A DNA stretch of 64,000 bases from Euclidia mi (taxonomy: Eukaryota > Arthropoda > Insecta > Lepidoptera > Erebidae). Shown piece after piece: positions 11,095-21,469 of this stretch (position 1 is the stretch's first letter; each line of letters starts with the position of its first letter). The translations under genes were made by a program, and so were the position numbers. The stretch is from assembly GCA_944739405.2 (NCBI GenBank), contig OX123209.2:6889217-6953216 (forward strand). The letters run 5' to 3'. The notes under the pieces are model-generated. The model saw only the letters and a list, made by a program, of their open reading frames with translations, ran no database searches and was not told the origin of the DNA.

Positions 11095-13030
11095 TCAAAA
11101 TAATAATAAAAAAATGCACTCAGAAGCTACAAATTCATAAATTCTGGCATTCCATAGCCTTTGAACTAAAATGTTTCTTGAGGTATCGGGGATTAAATGA
11201 TCCGACTCCTCTGTATGGACTTGGCTGGGCTGTTGGTCATGGTCACCATCGTCAAGCTCAGGCATTGGAACATTCCGCGCATTGGCAATGTTATGTAGCA
11301 CTACACAAGGATTTGTAATTTTGGCTGCTGTGACTGGGTCATAGTGTAGGACCCTGTGTGCTAATAAACATCGCCAACGTGCTTTTAGAACGCCAATGCA
11401 ACGCTTAACAGTGTGCCGAACTTTGCAATGCATTCTAGTATAATGCTCCTCTGGAGAATCTGGAACCGCGCCCAAGATAGGTGTCATCATCCAGGGTCGC
11501 TGTGCATATCCGGAATCACCTAAAACAATAATATACATATTAAATTAAATCCCCATGATTCCCAAGTATCTGATTGTCAATAAACATCTTGTTAATAATC
11601 ACAACTAATATGCAAATCAATTACAATATGTTATACCTAGCAACCAACAACGCTCCCCATTGCCTTGCAGTCCTGCCAAGTAAGGTTTTAAAGGACATTG
11701 GTTCCATACATAGGAGTCATGAGAGGCTCCACTAAATGATGCATCAGCATAAAATATATTCAAATGGCCATCACAAATCTGAAACAATATATTATATTTT
11801 AAGTTACTCATTTCATATAGTAAGTACCTATCAAACATGGTATATTTTTAATAAGTAGGTACATACTATTAAAACAATAATGCCTGGGAAGCTGAATTTT
11901 CCATAAATCTAAAATGAATCATAAGTTGAAATATATTAATAATTAAATGGAGAGGGAGACAATGGTTGGCAAATGCTTCATTCTAATGAATGGGTGCTAC
12001 TTTGGATCCTAGTTTTACAAAGCAAAAACTTTCTTTTCTATTACTTAAAACAGTTGTTAGTGGAATGTGTGTATATAATGATTGATAACAATGATAACAT
12101 TAAACATAATATATGAACCTCATTCAAAATGTTCTCCGTTGGCTTTAATACACAGTCCTTTAAACATTGAGGCTAGTTATTAATAGAAGTGGCCGGGAGT
12201 TTCTTATCAGTTCTTCACCATTGCTTTATAAACATGGCAGTAAATGTAAAGTTTGAGTCATACTTCATTAACAATTTTATGTTCTATAGTGGTTTTTATA
12301 TCCTTCATAAAAAAATATATTTTATTTAATGTGATAGCTGTATGTACCTACTACTAACCAACAAAATTCAGGCTTTTATTATTTTCTATAATAAAATAAA
12401 ATAACAATGAAAAGAATCTGCCTATTCATTTGGAGAAACAGACATGTGACTGCAATATATTATTATGTAATATACTTACTCTCTCATAATAATTTCTCTC
12501 TCTTGTCTTGAGTAAAAGGAAATTTTATAAAGTCACTAAGAATTTGAGGAGTATTCAGTGCTTCAGTGACCTCATGTAGGCACTTGCTAAATGTAGCTTG
12601 GGACATATTGCTTAAATATGAGGCGCCGATATTCCTCTGATACGACCCATTGGCGTAAAAGTTTAATGCAGCCAAAATCTACTACGAGTAAATACAAACA
12701 TTTCAATTGGTAAGTTACTTACTCAAACAAGTCGGGCATGTTATACATTATTGTTTTAAATATAAATACCTATAAGTAAACCATATATTTACAAATTAAA
12801 TTAGTGCTTACTTATAATTCATTGCGCACATCTGTTTACCGTTGAGCTTGTGGCATGAGCGGATTAATTTTCTCCAACACTTGCTGGAAACCAACTTTGC
12901 TCAAGCGAAAATTGGCAATAAATTCGCCTTCTGGCAACTGCAGTGGGTCCCGTAGACGGCGTCGTTGGATGCGAACTCGCTTCTTTTTCCGTTGTTCTTC
13001 AGCAAAATAGAGCAATAAAAGTCGTGACAT
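11095..13030 (-). pseudogene. HARBI1-like PIF/Harbinger nuclease
   Basis: Minus-strand exons. Exon 1 is 13030-12840 (MSRLLLLYFAEEQRKKKR, then FRLSKVGFQQVLEKI; donor CG|GTAAAC). Exon 2 is 12678-12484 (FYANGSYQR, EVTEALNTP, FIKFP). Exon 3 is 11838-11617 (GHLNIFYADASFSGASHDSYVW). Exon 4 is 11538-11095 (LGDSGYAQRPWMMTPI, then the CIGVLKARWRCL block). The second catalytic Asp (GDSGY) is seen. The expected exon with the first Asp (GCIDGTH type) is not found between 11840 and 12480, and exon 2 runs into a stop. A mariner-like scrap lies in the gap. It is therefore probably inactive. Confidence 0.8.
12118..12168 (-). pseudogene. Possible mariner transposase C-terminal scrap
   Basis: Minus-strand translation gives LCIKANGEHFE followed by a stop, resembling the extreme C-terminus of mariner/Tc1 transposases (CID-NG-YFE in the copy at 22650-22697). 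It sits where the first catalytic exon of the surrounding HARBI1-like gene should be. It is very short, so the match may be chance. Confidence 0.3.
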
Positions 13031-13108
13031 ATCTACAAAGTTTACATAGGACACTAAGTATATAAATCAAACAAAGTAAGTTTTAAATGTTTCCGTGCAA
13101 TACCTATA

Positions 13109-13153
13109 GAGCGCTTGTAGACGTCCGTTTTTTTTCACCGGATAACGAACCGT
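13109..13153 (+). repeat. Left TIR of Harbinger 13109-20619
   Basis: Begins GAGCGCTTGTAGACGTCCG and includes a T-run and CACCGGATAACGAACCGT. It pairs with 20575-20619; they differ by a T-run length change and A/G at one site. Confidence 0.85.
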
Positions 13154-13258
13154 CAATAAACGGCTATCCTTGTACACATATTTTTTTTACCGGATGGATG
13201 GACTGCCGTCTATATGCGTTTGTTTTGAACTGGTAGTCAGAGATTACACACGTGTGAA

Positions 13259-13565
13259 ATGTCGAATAATAAGAAAAAAAACTCGTATTGGCCTACTATT
13301 TGTACAAGAAGAAACAAAAAGAAATAGAAAAACGTAAAAGGTCATCGTGGGTGCATCCTTTATTATTAGAAAGGGAAAAATATGGTGCATTTCAAACTCT
13401 TTTTACGCAGTTAGAAGAAGATGAAACGAAATTTTACAATTATTTTCGGATGAAGAAAGAAACCTTTCAACTATTATTAACAGCCATATATGATAAAAGA
13501 AGACACGAGGATACTGACATGCGTAAATCTATTTCCCCGGCAGAGAGATTAGCCGTTACGCTAAG
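13259..13565 (+). pseudogene. HARBI1 N-terminal exon
   Basis: From the ATG at 13259 (MSNNKKK) a frame slip at the A-run leads into AYYLYKKKQKEIEKRKRSSW, then WVHPLLLEREKYGAFQTLF and SPAERLAVTLR, the standard start of the Harbinger nuclease. A donor AAG|GTATGT lies at 13565/13566. The matching next exon is not adjacent. The rest of this protein reappears at about 19265, beyond the MADF half and the LINE. Confidence 0.8.
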
Positions 13566-13673
13566 GTATGTTAAAGAGATGTTCAATTTCAAATTATAGA
13601 AAAGGGGATTACCTGTATTAATTAAAACAAAATTTAGTAGGTAGTTATAGTTTTATTATACTCAAAAAAGAAA

Positions 13674-14423
13674 TTAAGGAGTTTTAGAAAAATCGAAATC
13701 GTAATCAGGCGATGTGATTGAACTTAATTCAGTAATAATTGAAGATTGAGGATCATCTTGCTGCATGAGTTCCTGGATGTGGATGGAATGAGTTGTGTTG
13801 GCTGAAATTCATAGAGCATCCTGGATGTCGATGGAATGGGTTGTGTTGGTTGATATTCGTGTATCCTGTAGTCGAGTGTAGCCGTAGTGTAGCCTCGATT
13901 AATATTGTAATTGTAATTTTGCTGCTGCATGGACGCTTGATTTCTCCGAGTTAAATTTCTCATAATTTTAATGACTTCATATTGAAATTCAACATAATCG
14001 TCGTCACTATACTTGTCTACAATCGGATCAATACCTTTGAAAAAATACATACTCTTACTCTTGTCTTCATCTTCAACTGATTTAATTAAAGTAAGCATTT
14101 GTCGATCAACTTCGCTACAGTCTGTCTTTCTCTTCTTGCTTGTTTTTGTTCTATCGGTAGTATTGGCTGGTGCGGTAGGGTCATTATTGGTTTGTGAGTC
14201 AGTTTCTTTGTTGTGCGATTGTGTGATGTTTTTTTCTGATGTAATACTTGCTTCCGTTGTTCGGCGAGTCACAATTTTAGACAAAAAGAGCATTTGATCG
14301 TAGAATTTATATTTTCGTAGACTTTTTGCACCAGAGCCGGATTTACATTCCTTTTTGGTGATATTTCATCCAGTTATCTCTTGCATTGTTCCATTTTTTT
14401 TATGATATCTTTCAATCTTTGCC
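13674..14423 (-). pseudogene. MADF/BESS DNA-binding protein, C-terminal two thirds
   Basis: On the minus strand the MADF helix end WNNARDNWMKYH and KECKSGSGAKSLRKYKFYDQ are followed by a Thr/Ser/Asn-rich linker. A BESS-type helix pair (FFKGIDPIVDKYSDDDYVEF, EVIKIMRNL) comes next, then a QPTQ/IPSTSR repeat region. A frameshift at about 13750 separates this from the natural C-terminus SPDYDFDFSKTP with its stop at 13674. The N-terminal MADF half lies at 20151-20336. Such proteins are the usual nuclear-import and DNA-binding partners encoded by Harbinger elements. Confidence 0.75.
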
Positions 14424-14768
14424 TAAAAAAGAATATATTGTTATAGATTTTTAGCTGCAGGGAACACATTTAGTGATCTACATTACAGTTTCTTTTTATT
14501 TTGGCTTACAAAACTGGGTACAATCATTTTAAAGTACAAAATAAAAACATAGTTTGCAGGACTTACACTAAATTGTCCCTACTAGATGTAAGCACAGCAT
14601 GCTTTTTAAAAAATAAATTATAAAAATGTGTTTTGGACTACCTTAGTCCTCTTGAACATAATCCTAACTTAAAATTAAATATAATGAAATTGATTCAAAC
14701 GAATCAGAACAATATTTTACTGTAACTGTTTTACATATTAAAAACCCGAATCAATTTTAAAATTAAAA

Positions 14769-17696
14769 TTAAATATTGGTAACTGCTTTTGCGGAAATAA
14801 TCGATTTAACCTGACGCTTAGCTGAGGCCAAAGAACCGTGAAAGATGTCAAAATCGAAACGTATGGAATTATAAACAGAACACATGCGATATAATGGAGA
14901 GTGACAACCGAGACGGGACCTGCATGAAGGAAGTGCGAAAGTCATTCTATTATGTAGACGGCTGCCAATGCGTGGAACTGTGAATTGTAACTGCTCTAAA
15001 AGATTAGGGGAATCAATATGACCGTTCACTAGTTTAAAAAGAAATAGGATGTCAGACTCCTTTCTACGGCTATGTAATGGTGTTACTTCGTAATGAGATA
15101 TCCGCGACTGATATGATTGAAGAAGTTGACACTTATTGTCAGAATAACTGAGGTGGTATAGAAAACGTTTTTGTACTCGCTCTAGTCTGTTTGAGTGAAC
15201 TTGATAGCCTGGATTCCATACCACGCTACAGTACTCCAAGATACTGCGTACAATACTATTAAAAATAAGAATAGTAAGTTCAGGATCTTTCAAAATTTTC
15301 ATTTGCCGCGTGATAAAACCACTTAATTTCGATGATTGTTTTATAATTGCATCAATATGTTGCCTAAAACTAAGAGAACTGTCTATGATTACACCCAGAT
15401 CGCGTATGCTAGAAACTTCGGTTATGGAAGAATTACCAATATAGTAAGTAGCGTTAGTAGGATATAACTTCCTTGTAAATTTAATGTGGTAACATTTATT
15501 TGCGTTGACCACCATGCTGTTGTCGTTACACCAATCTTGGAACCTATTTATATCTGATTGAAGAGCACTTGCATCCTCAGTACTGTTTATTCTGCGATAA
15601 ATTTTTAAATCATCAGCATATAATCCAAATTTAGAGTTAATTGATAAAGATATGTCATTAATGAATATTATAAAAAATAAAGGCCCTAAATGGGACCCCT
15701 GAGGAACACCAGAGGGCACATTTCTAGCAGCAGACTGGTAGCCGAATAATGAAACTAGTTGTGATCTTTTACTTAAATATGATTCGCACCAACGAAGCAG
15801 TGAACCATGGATGCCGACACCATCCAATTTACGAAGTAATAGATCATGATTTACTAGATCAAATGCTTTCCTGAAATCGGTGTATATAGCGTGAACTTCC
15901 CCCTGTTTATCTAATGTCTTGTATATATCAGTAACATAATTCACCAGATTGGAAGTTGTTGATCGTTTAGGTAGAAATCCATGCTGTTCAATATGGATGC
16001 AATTTTTAACATGTGTATATATTTTTCTCTGTACAATTGATTCCAGAATTTTACCAGCTGTAGAAAGAATCGAAATAGGACGGTAGTTCGCAATATCATT
16101 TAGGTCACCGGTTTTATGAATTGGAGTTAAAAAGGCAATTTTCCATAATGACGGAAATACACCCGCTTTTAAGGAAGTGTTGTATATTTGATTAAGCGGT
16201 TTACACAGATACTTCGCACAATTTTTAAAAAACAATGGTGGTAATAAGTCATGCCCGGGGCCTTTATTGCAATCTAATGTTTGAAGATATTCTAGTGTTT
16301 CTTTTTCAGTTATTGAAATATCATTTAGTGGGAAGATGTTCCTGTTGGTACTGCTCGAGTTGCGACAGCAAGGGGGTACTGGTAAATTATACGTATTATA
16401 AACAGCCTGAAAATATTCAGAGAACAGATCACAGATCTGCTGACCACCACTTGCTGTCGTTTCGTCAAGGAACATGTCGTTTGGTATAGAGGAACGATGA
16501 GTCTTCCTAGCATTAATAAATTCCCAGAAATATTTTGGACTATGGCGCAAGTGAACTTTAGCCTGTTCCTTAAATTTAGAATAACATGCCCTGATTAAGG
16601 CGTCACAACGCTCTCTTAAAATGTTGTAGGTATACTTATCCATTGGATTATGATATTTTTTGTATCTCGAATGATATTTAGCTTTTTCTTTCAAAGCTTT
16701 TATAGTAGACCTGTTATACCATATCGAATATTTAGCGTCACGCTGAGCCTTAAATGGTGTGTATTTATGTATAATTGGAAGGATACTGTCGTAAAATCTC
16801 TGAACCATGATATCTACATCGGCTCCTTTATCCCAGATTGAAGACCAGTTAATCAAACCTAACTCGTAGTTAATTGACTCATAGTTACTAGCTGTGAAAT
16901 TTAATCTAGTAGTGCGTTTTGGTTTTAAAAATCGATGACTAATCATTTTTAAATCAATAAGCAGGGGCGGGTGGTGTGCATCTGTTTTATCTAGCAAAAG
17001 TTCGTCAGCTGCAGAAACAGTTAAATATTCAGGATGATTGCACAGAATCAGGTCTAATGTACGTAGATTAGTATTAGTAATAGGATTACATTGATATAAA
17101 TTGTTAAAAGACATAGCATCAATTAGAACGTTCTCCATATAATTACATGTCGGCAAAGGGGATAGAAAGCAGTTTCCTAAGTCTTTATTTCTTGACCAAA
17201 CTATTTTACTGAGATTGAAGTCACCTACAACTAAAGTTACTGATAGTTGAGATATGTTGTTACTAATAACTTGACTTATGTTATGTATAAGACTGTTAAA
17301 GTAATCTGGTTTAGGAGGGGGTGGAACATATGCCGAACAAATATGTAGGTCACGACCATTTTCGCATTTTATGCTGATCCATAAGTCTTCACATGCAGAC
17401 TCCCATTTAGTAATGCGAACTGCTTTATATTTTTTATAAACAGCAATTAATGTACCTCCACCGTCCCTTTTGGAAGAAGATGTAGTTGATCGGTCTCTCC
17501 TGAAGATGTCGTATCGGTCGTCGAACAATTCGCGGTCGTACACTGTATCATTAAGCCAAGACTCTGTCATTACTATAATATCATAATCAGTAGATAATAT
17601 AGATAAGAAAAGATTTTCAGTTTTTGTTCTTAGGCCTCTTACATTTTGGTAAAATATCTTGAGATTGAATTTTAGTTTAAAAAAAAAATATAATAA
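14769..17696 (-). CDS. LINE-1 ORF2: endonuclease and reverse transcriptase
   Basis: An open frame of about 975 codons. The apurinic-type endonuclease starts before the first ATG (FYQNVRGLRTK, then MTESWLND at 17570) and has YDIFRRDR, GGGTLIAVYK, VVGDFNLS and LDLILCN. The reverse transcriptase has KPLNQIYN..SLKAGVFPSLWK, NYRPISILSTAGKILE, FRKAFDLVNHDLLL, VPQGSHLGPLFF and the catalytic YADDLKIY, with a long C-terminal region after it. There is no in-frame ATG between the upstream stop at 17699 and 17570, although conserved endonuclease sequence is encoded there. Translation therefore may start by reinitiation or at a non-ATG codon just after ORF1. The frame is intact for its whole length. Confidence 0.85.
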   Translation of the reverse strand, partial: LLYFFFKLKFNLKIFYQNVRGLRTKTENLFLSILSTDYDIIVMTESWLNDTVYDRELFDDRYDIFRRDRSTTSSSKRDGGGTLIAVYKKYKAVRITKWESACEDLWISIKCENGRDLHICSAYVPPPPKPDYFNSLIHNISQVISNNISQLSVTLVVGDFNLSKIVWSRNKDLGNCFLSPLPTCNYMENVLIDAMSFNNLYQCNPITNTNLRTLDLILCNHPEYLTVSAADELLLDKTDAHHPPLLIDLKMISHRFLKPKRTTRLNFTASNYESINYELGLINWSSIWDKGADVDIMVQRFYDSILPIIHKYTPFKAQRDAKYSIWYNRSTIKALKEKAKYHSRYKKYHNPMDKYTYNILRERCDALIRACYSKFKEQAKVHLRHSPKYFWEFINARKTHRSSIPNDMFLDETTASGGQQICDLFSEYFQAVYNTYNLPVPPCCRNSSSTNRNIFPLNDISITEKETLEYLQTLDCNKGPGHDLLPPLFFKNCAKYLCKPLNQIYNTSLKAGVFPSLWKIAFLTPIHKTGDLNDIANYRPISILSTAGKILESIVQRKIYTHVKNCIHIEQHGFLPKRSTTSNLVNYVTDIYKTLDKQGEVHAIYTDFRKAFDLVNHDLLLRKLDGVGIHGSLLRWCESYLSKRSQLVSLFGYQSAARNVPSGVPQGSHLGPLFFIIFINDISLSINSKFGLYADDLKIYRRINSTEDASALQSDINRFQDWCNDNSMVVNANKCYHIKFTRKLYPTNATYYIGNSSITEVSSIRDLGVIIDSSLSFRQHIDAIIKQSSKLSGFITRQMKILKDPELTILIFNSIVRSILEYCSVVWNPGYQVHSNRLERVQKRFLYHLSYSDNKCQLLQSYQSRISHYEVTPLHSRRKESDILFLFKLVNGHIDSPNLLEQLQFTVPRIGSRLHNRMTFALPSCRSRLGCHSPLYRMCSVYNSIRFDFDIFHGSLASAKRQVKSIISAKAVTNI

Positions 17697-17732
17697 TCAT
17701 CCAATTAATATCAACTATTAAAAATAATAAAT

Positions 17733-18845
17733 TTACAAAGATTTTAAAAATTCTAAAGATTTTACAATTTTAGCCGACTCGTTCTTGTCCTTGCGTATAA
17801 AAATCCGTCCGTTTCTAATCCACACGAATTCGTATTGCTTTTCCTTGGCAAAAGCCCTAGCAGCAGCATGAAGTTGCTTATTCAGTGGTGACAAATGCTC
17901 AGACACATAAATTGGCTGTCGGTCAGACCCTATACCAAGATGAGCAGTGTTGAGCTTGCCGTCTTTGTTCTGCTTATTAAAAACTTTAACTGCGGCCAGG
18001 ATATTATCACGTGCGCGTGTACTTGCGAGTTTCACAATTACATTACGAGGACGTTGTGTTTCTGAGTTAAGCTTTGCTACACGGTGGCATGTTACTATGT
18101 CAGTACTGGGCAAATCACAGGATACAGTTTTCAGAAGTTGTTGAAAAGTAGTTAGTAGATTCTCGTTGTTAAATTCGGGTATACATTGCAGTTCCACGTT
18201 ACACTCTCTCGATTGCTGTTCCATTTGTGATAATTTAGCGGTTAGATCAGAGACTTCAGAACGAAGTGTGTTGTTGTCATTTACCAGTTTAGAGACAATA
18301 GATTTGGTTTCATTGTTGATTGTAATTTGATTGTCGTGGTAATCGGACAAAAACTGTAACGATCCAATTGCCTCATCCAGATCAGTACGAAGGGAGCGCA
18401 TCTTGGTACTAAGTTCTCCAACTTCCCTCTGCATATTTGATAAAATTGTATTCGTTTTATCCACATTTGCTTGTTGTGTTTCAAATTGCCGGTTCATGTC
18501 ACATCTTAATTGACGTATTTCCTCCAAGATCGCCAACTGGCTTACATCGCAGTTTCCCTGAGTAGGCAGTAATGGGGAAGAGTTTTTCTTATTTGATGTA
18601 ACTGCGATATTAGGCTTTAACATCCCGGCCGTTTGTCCGGGACGCGCAGGCGAGCTGTCGTCATTTAAACGCCTGGTGACATTACTGCAGGAGGGGCACT
18701 TCAGTTTTGCCAATTTTTTATGGTCTATTTCTAAGGCTGTGCCTTGGTTAATATTCAGACACGCTAGGCAGTAACTAGATGTACAACTATTACATTTTAA
18801 GTGGTTATTGTCTGATAAGCGATTATCACATCCAGCGCAATTCAT
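17733..18845 (-). CDS. LINE-1 ORF1: zinc-finger RNA-binding protein
   Basis: 370 aa, intact. The N-terminus has a PHD-like Cys cluster (CAGCDNRL, CNSCTSSYCLACL, CPSCSN), then a linker and a coiled coil (about residues 100-220, with heptads such as ISQLAILEEIRQL and VSDLTAKLSQMEQQ). A C-terminal RRM-like domain follows (NVIVKLASTRARDNILAAV, PIYVSEHL, FVWIRNGRIFIRK). This is the architecture of ORF1 nucleic-acid chaperones in some Jockey/CR1-group elements. ORF1 ends 37 nt before the ORF2 frame opens. Confidence 0.85.
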   Translation of the reverse strand: MNCAGCDNRLSDNNHLKCNSCTSSYCLACLNINQGTALEIDHKKLAKLKCPSCSNVTRRLNDDSSPARPGQTAGMLKPNIAVTSNKKNSSPLLPTQGNCDVSQLAILEEIRQLRCDMNRQFETQQANVDKTNTILSNMQREVGELSTKMRSLRTDLDEAIGSLQFLSDYHDNQITINNETKSIVSKLVNDNNTLRSEVSDLTAKLSQMEQQSRECNVELQCIPEFNNENLLTTFQQLLKTVSCDLPSTDIVTCHRVAKLNSETQRPRNVIVKLASTRARDNILAAVKVFNKQNKDGKLNTAHLGIGSDRQPIYVSEHLSPLNKQLHAAARAFAKEKQYEFVWIRNGRIFIRKDKNESAKIVKSLEFLKSL

Positions 18846-19264
18846 GATGAAAAAATAAATACAGTATTAAAATATTATTGAGCACATTATTAAAGGCCCC
18901 GAAGAAAAGATAAAATAATATTGTGTTGGGTGCACACTAAAAAAGGCCCACGGATTGCTTCGTGCGGCGCGGCGAGCGTGAGCCCGCGAGAAAAAGGCCT
19001 TAAGCGCCGTGAAATTGGCGGCGCTTACGCGTACTGTTCAAACAATTCACAATTAGTTAACGCAGGTATTTGTATAACACAACTATTGATTATAAGTTTG
19101 AAATGTACTTATATCGTAGTTATTTAGCACTAATCACAAACACTATGTGAACGATGGGCACATACACTGATTGATTAAAGTTTATTTGAGTAGAAATGAT
19201 CACTTTTAACTACACAAAAACATTTCTTAGTACGAGCTGAATTATGCGCGACTGTATCGTAAGG

Positions 19265-20131
19265 TAGTCCGATGTATGAGTTTCAGAATGGGTATAAAAA
19301 CTATCAGCTGTATTGTACAAGAAGTATTTGAAGCATTGTGGGAAACCCTTTCTTCAATTTATATCAAACTACCATTGGAAGACGAATGGTTAACAATAAC
19401 AAACAATTTCGAGACGAATGCAAATTTTCTCATTTCTTGGGAGCCATTGACGGCAAACATATTCGAATCATCAAGCCAGAAGAAAGTGGATCAATGTGTT
19501 TCAACTACAAGCACTATTTCTCAATAGTGTTAATGGCTGTGGTAGACACAAACTATAATTTTGTTTTTATTGATGTTGGAGCCTACGGCAAAGAATGCGA
19601 TTCAGCAGTATTTAAAGAAACCGAATTTTGGAAAAGAATAGTAGGCGATAAATTAAATATTCCTCGACCTAAGCAGTTGCCAGGTGCAGGCAGTGAGTTA
19701 CCTTATGTATTTGTTGCTGATGAAGCTTTCGCTTTACATCAATACGTACTTCGTCCTTACTACGGTGGGCATCAACTTGACTCAATAAAAAAATAATCAA
19801 TTATCGTCTCACAAGAGCGCGACACTACGTCGAATTTGGTATTTTATGCAATACATGGAGGATTTTGCATAGACCATTACATGTTTCAACAGATACTGCT
19901 GTTAACATTGTAAAAACATGCTGCATTTTACAAAACATGATTCATAAAGTAGAGGGTATTGCTAATAATGCTACTGACAATGCTAGTTCACACATGATGT
20001 CTTCTCTATGCCATTTGCCTCGTTCCCATTCAACACGAGGTAATATAACAGCAAATATGATTCGTAACAAATATGCAGAGTATTTCATGTCACCAGTAGG
20101 GCGTGTACCATGGCAAAATCAATATGCATAA
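19265..20131 (+). pseudogene. HARBI1 catalytic region
   Basis: Plus-strand segments give FRMGIKTISCIVQEVFEALW, then in a shifted frame FLGAIDGKHIRI (first catalytic Asp), SIVLMAVVDTNYNF, VADEAFALHQYVLRPY (second Asp) and, after a stop at about 19795 and a shift, a VEFGILCNTWRILHRPLHV block with the Glu. It ends with IRNKYAEYF and a stop at 20131. At least three frame breaks. It is the continuation of the exon at 13259-13565. Confidence 0.8.
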
Positions 20132-20150
20132 AAATAATGAAAATAAAATG

Positions 20151-20336
20151 TTATTTGCCAAAATCATTTTTTTCTTTCTCGGACATCGTTTCAAAACCTT
20201 CATTTAACGCAAGACAAATATCTCTCCAAGCGGCAAAACTCGACTGTCTATTTTTATAGCACTCTTGGGTTTTGTCCCACAGTACAGGCCTATTTTCAAC
20301 CAAACTTATTAACAATTCCATGTCAATATCACCCAT
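20151..20336 (-). pseudogene. MADF domain, N-terminal part
   Basis: The minus strand gives MGDIDMELLISLVENRPVLW, then KNRQSSFAAWRDICLALN and EKEKNDFGK, helices 1 and 2 of an MADF domain. The frame stops directly after GGCAAA. The missing remainder starts with the same six bases GGCAAA at 14418-14423, suggesting the protein was once continuous here. Confidence 0.8.
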
Positions 20337-20574
20337 TTTTAAAAGAACGCAGGTAGACGGCACTCAATTAACAGAAAACAGGCAATACATCCGGCAGCGT
20401 CAACACGCACCAATACACTGGCGTGGATGACCGCCCTTTCTTACACCGGACCGGTGTCCGTCGCGCCGAGGGGAAGCGGTGGTGCATACGGCGTAAATTG
20501 TTCGCCGGACCGATGTCCGGTGCATGTACACACATTCATTATAATTCATACACCACCGCGAATCCGGCAAAAAA

Positions 20575-20619
20575 CACGGTCCGTTATCCGGTGAAAAAAA
20601 CGGACGTCTACAAGCGCTC
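20575..20619 (-). repeat. Right TIR of Harbinger 13109-20619
   Basis: Ends ...CGTCTACAAGCGCTC and is complementary to 13109-13153. ATA follows at 20620-20622, duplicating 13106-13108. Confidence 0.85.
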
Positions 20620-20924
20620 ATAGGCTTCAGTGATAATCACTACAACTCGAAAAACACTTCCTTTGAGTGGTGTCTTTCACGAAGACAAGTTCAACCGAAG
20701 TGACTAACGATTTGATGCCCACTAAGCTTAGACAATCGCAATATTAAATTATCGATACACAATCATCTGTCAAAATAAAGTTCAGTGGCTATCAGCGACA
20801 CCGGGTGCCTATGACGTCATCTCAGTTAGCCACTGATGTTAGCCGGTACGACTTTTGCTATTTGACAGTTATTTGATGTACACTTTGCCAAGTGGTCATC
20901 ACATTCAGTTGTCAACTGAGATAC

Positions 20925-21465
20925 GCAATAGGCCTGCAGGTCAGTGCTTGACGTACAGCCTTGGTTGGCTTCTGAATTTCAATTTCAAAGCAATCTATAA
21001 TACATGTAACTTTGTGAAATTTATGCCGGAAAGCACTAGGTAAGTTTAGTTTTATTGATTCAGCCCTAAAGGTTTTATAAAAGGAGATAGTGCCTTGCTA
21101 ATCAGTGGTAATTTAGTTAGAAATATCTTACTAGTTTGTGAAAGAGATAAACCAAAATCATCAGCTAATTGTGAAAATGTTCTATTCAGTCTTATTTTTG
21201 TCAAACACAATAAAATTTCTTTCTCGGTTGTATTTGTATGCTTCCTTATAATTTTTTCCAAAAAAATACAGATCCTTAGGGATCCCCAGATACAATCTGC
21301 TGTTTTTCTTAATTTTTGACAGTGTTACGGTAATACAACTTTTGCTCTTCTAGTTTTAATTTTTCTGGTAAGCTACTGTCAGAAGTACTCTTAGTTTTAC
21401 ATGGTGAAGGCTATTCACTTGAAATCGATGGTGTAAGTGACAGTTCACTATCAGATTTTTCTTCG
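20925..21465 (-). pseudogene. IS5-like transposase relic (HTH_Tnp_4 / DDE_Tnp_4), downstream part
   Basis: On the minus strand, basic and acidic linker sequence from 21460 is followed by a helix-turn-helix of the HTH_Tnp_4 kind (LCLTKIRLNRTFSQLADDFG, LSLSQTSKIF; 21261-21052). After one frameshift near 21065 comes the first catalytic block of DDE_Tnp_4 (CIIDCFEIEIQKPTKA, about 20985-20930). The sequence then loses similarity. This pattern fits ISL2EU-like or other IS5-related eukaryotic transposases, which often carry THAP fingers. The mariner at 21470 separates it from its upstream half. Confidence 0.7.
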
Positions 21466-21469
21466 AATA

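Larger units (their letters stand above)
14482..19262 (-). mobile_element. LINE-1, two-ORF non-LTR retrotransposon (Jockey/CR1-like group)
   Basis: Carries ORF1 (18845-17733) and ORF2 (about 17696-14769) on the minus strand, a GC-rich 5' untranslated region (about 18950-19030) and a 3' region ending near AATAAAAAGAAACTG at about 14485. The two ORFs and EN-RT organisation, without an RNase H domain after RT, place it with Jockey/CR1/L2-like LINEs; the exact clade is uncertain. It lies inside the Harbinger element. No clean target duplication could be read. Confidence 0.8.
13109..20619. mobile_element. PIF/Harbinger element with TIRs and nested LINE
   Basis: Ends are inverted repeats: GAGCGCTTGTAGACGTCCG... 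at 13109 and its complement ending at 20619. Both ends share the CACCGGATAACG block, for about 45 bp with a few mismatches. The trinucleotide ATA precedes (13106-13108) and follows (20620-20622) the element, the 3-bp target duplication usual for this superfamily. Inside are HARBI1 pieces on plus and MADF/BESS pieces on minus, as expected for a two-gene Harbinger, plus a LINE of about 4.8 kb in antisense. The order of the halves is abnormal (see findings). Confidence 0.85.
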
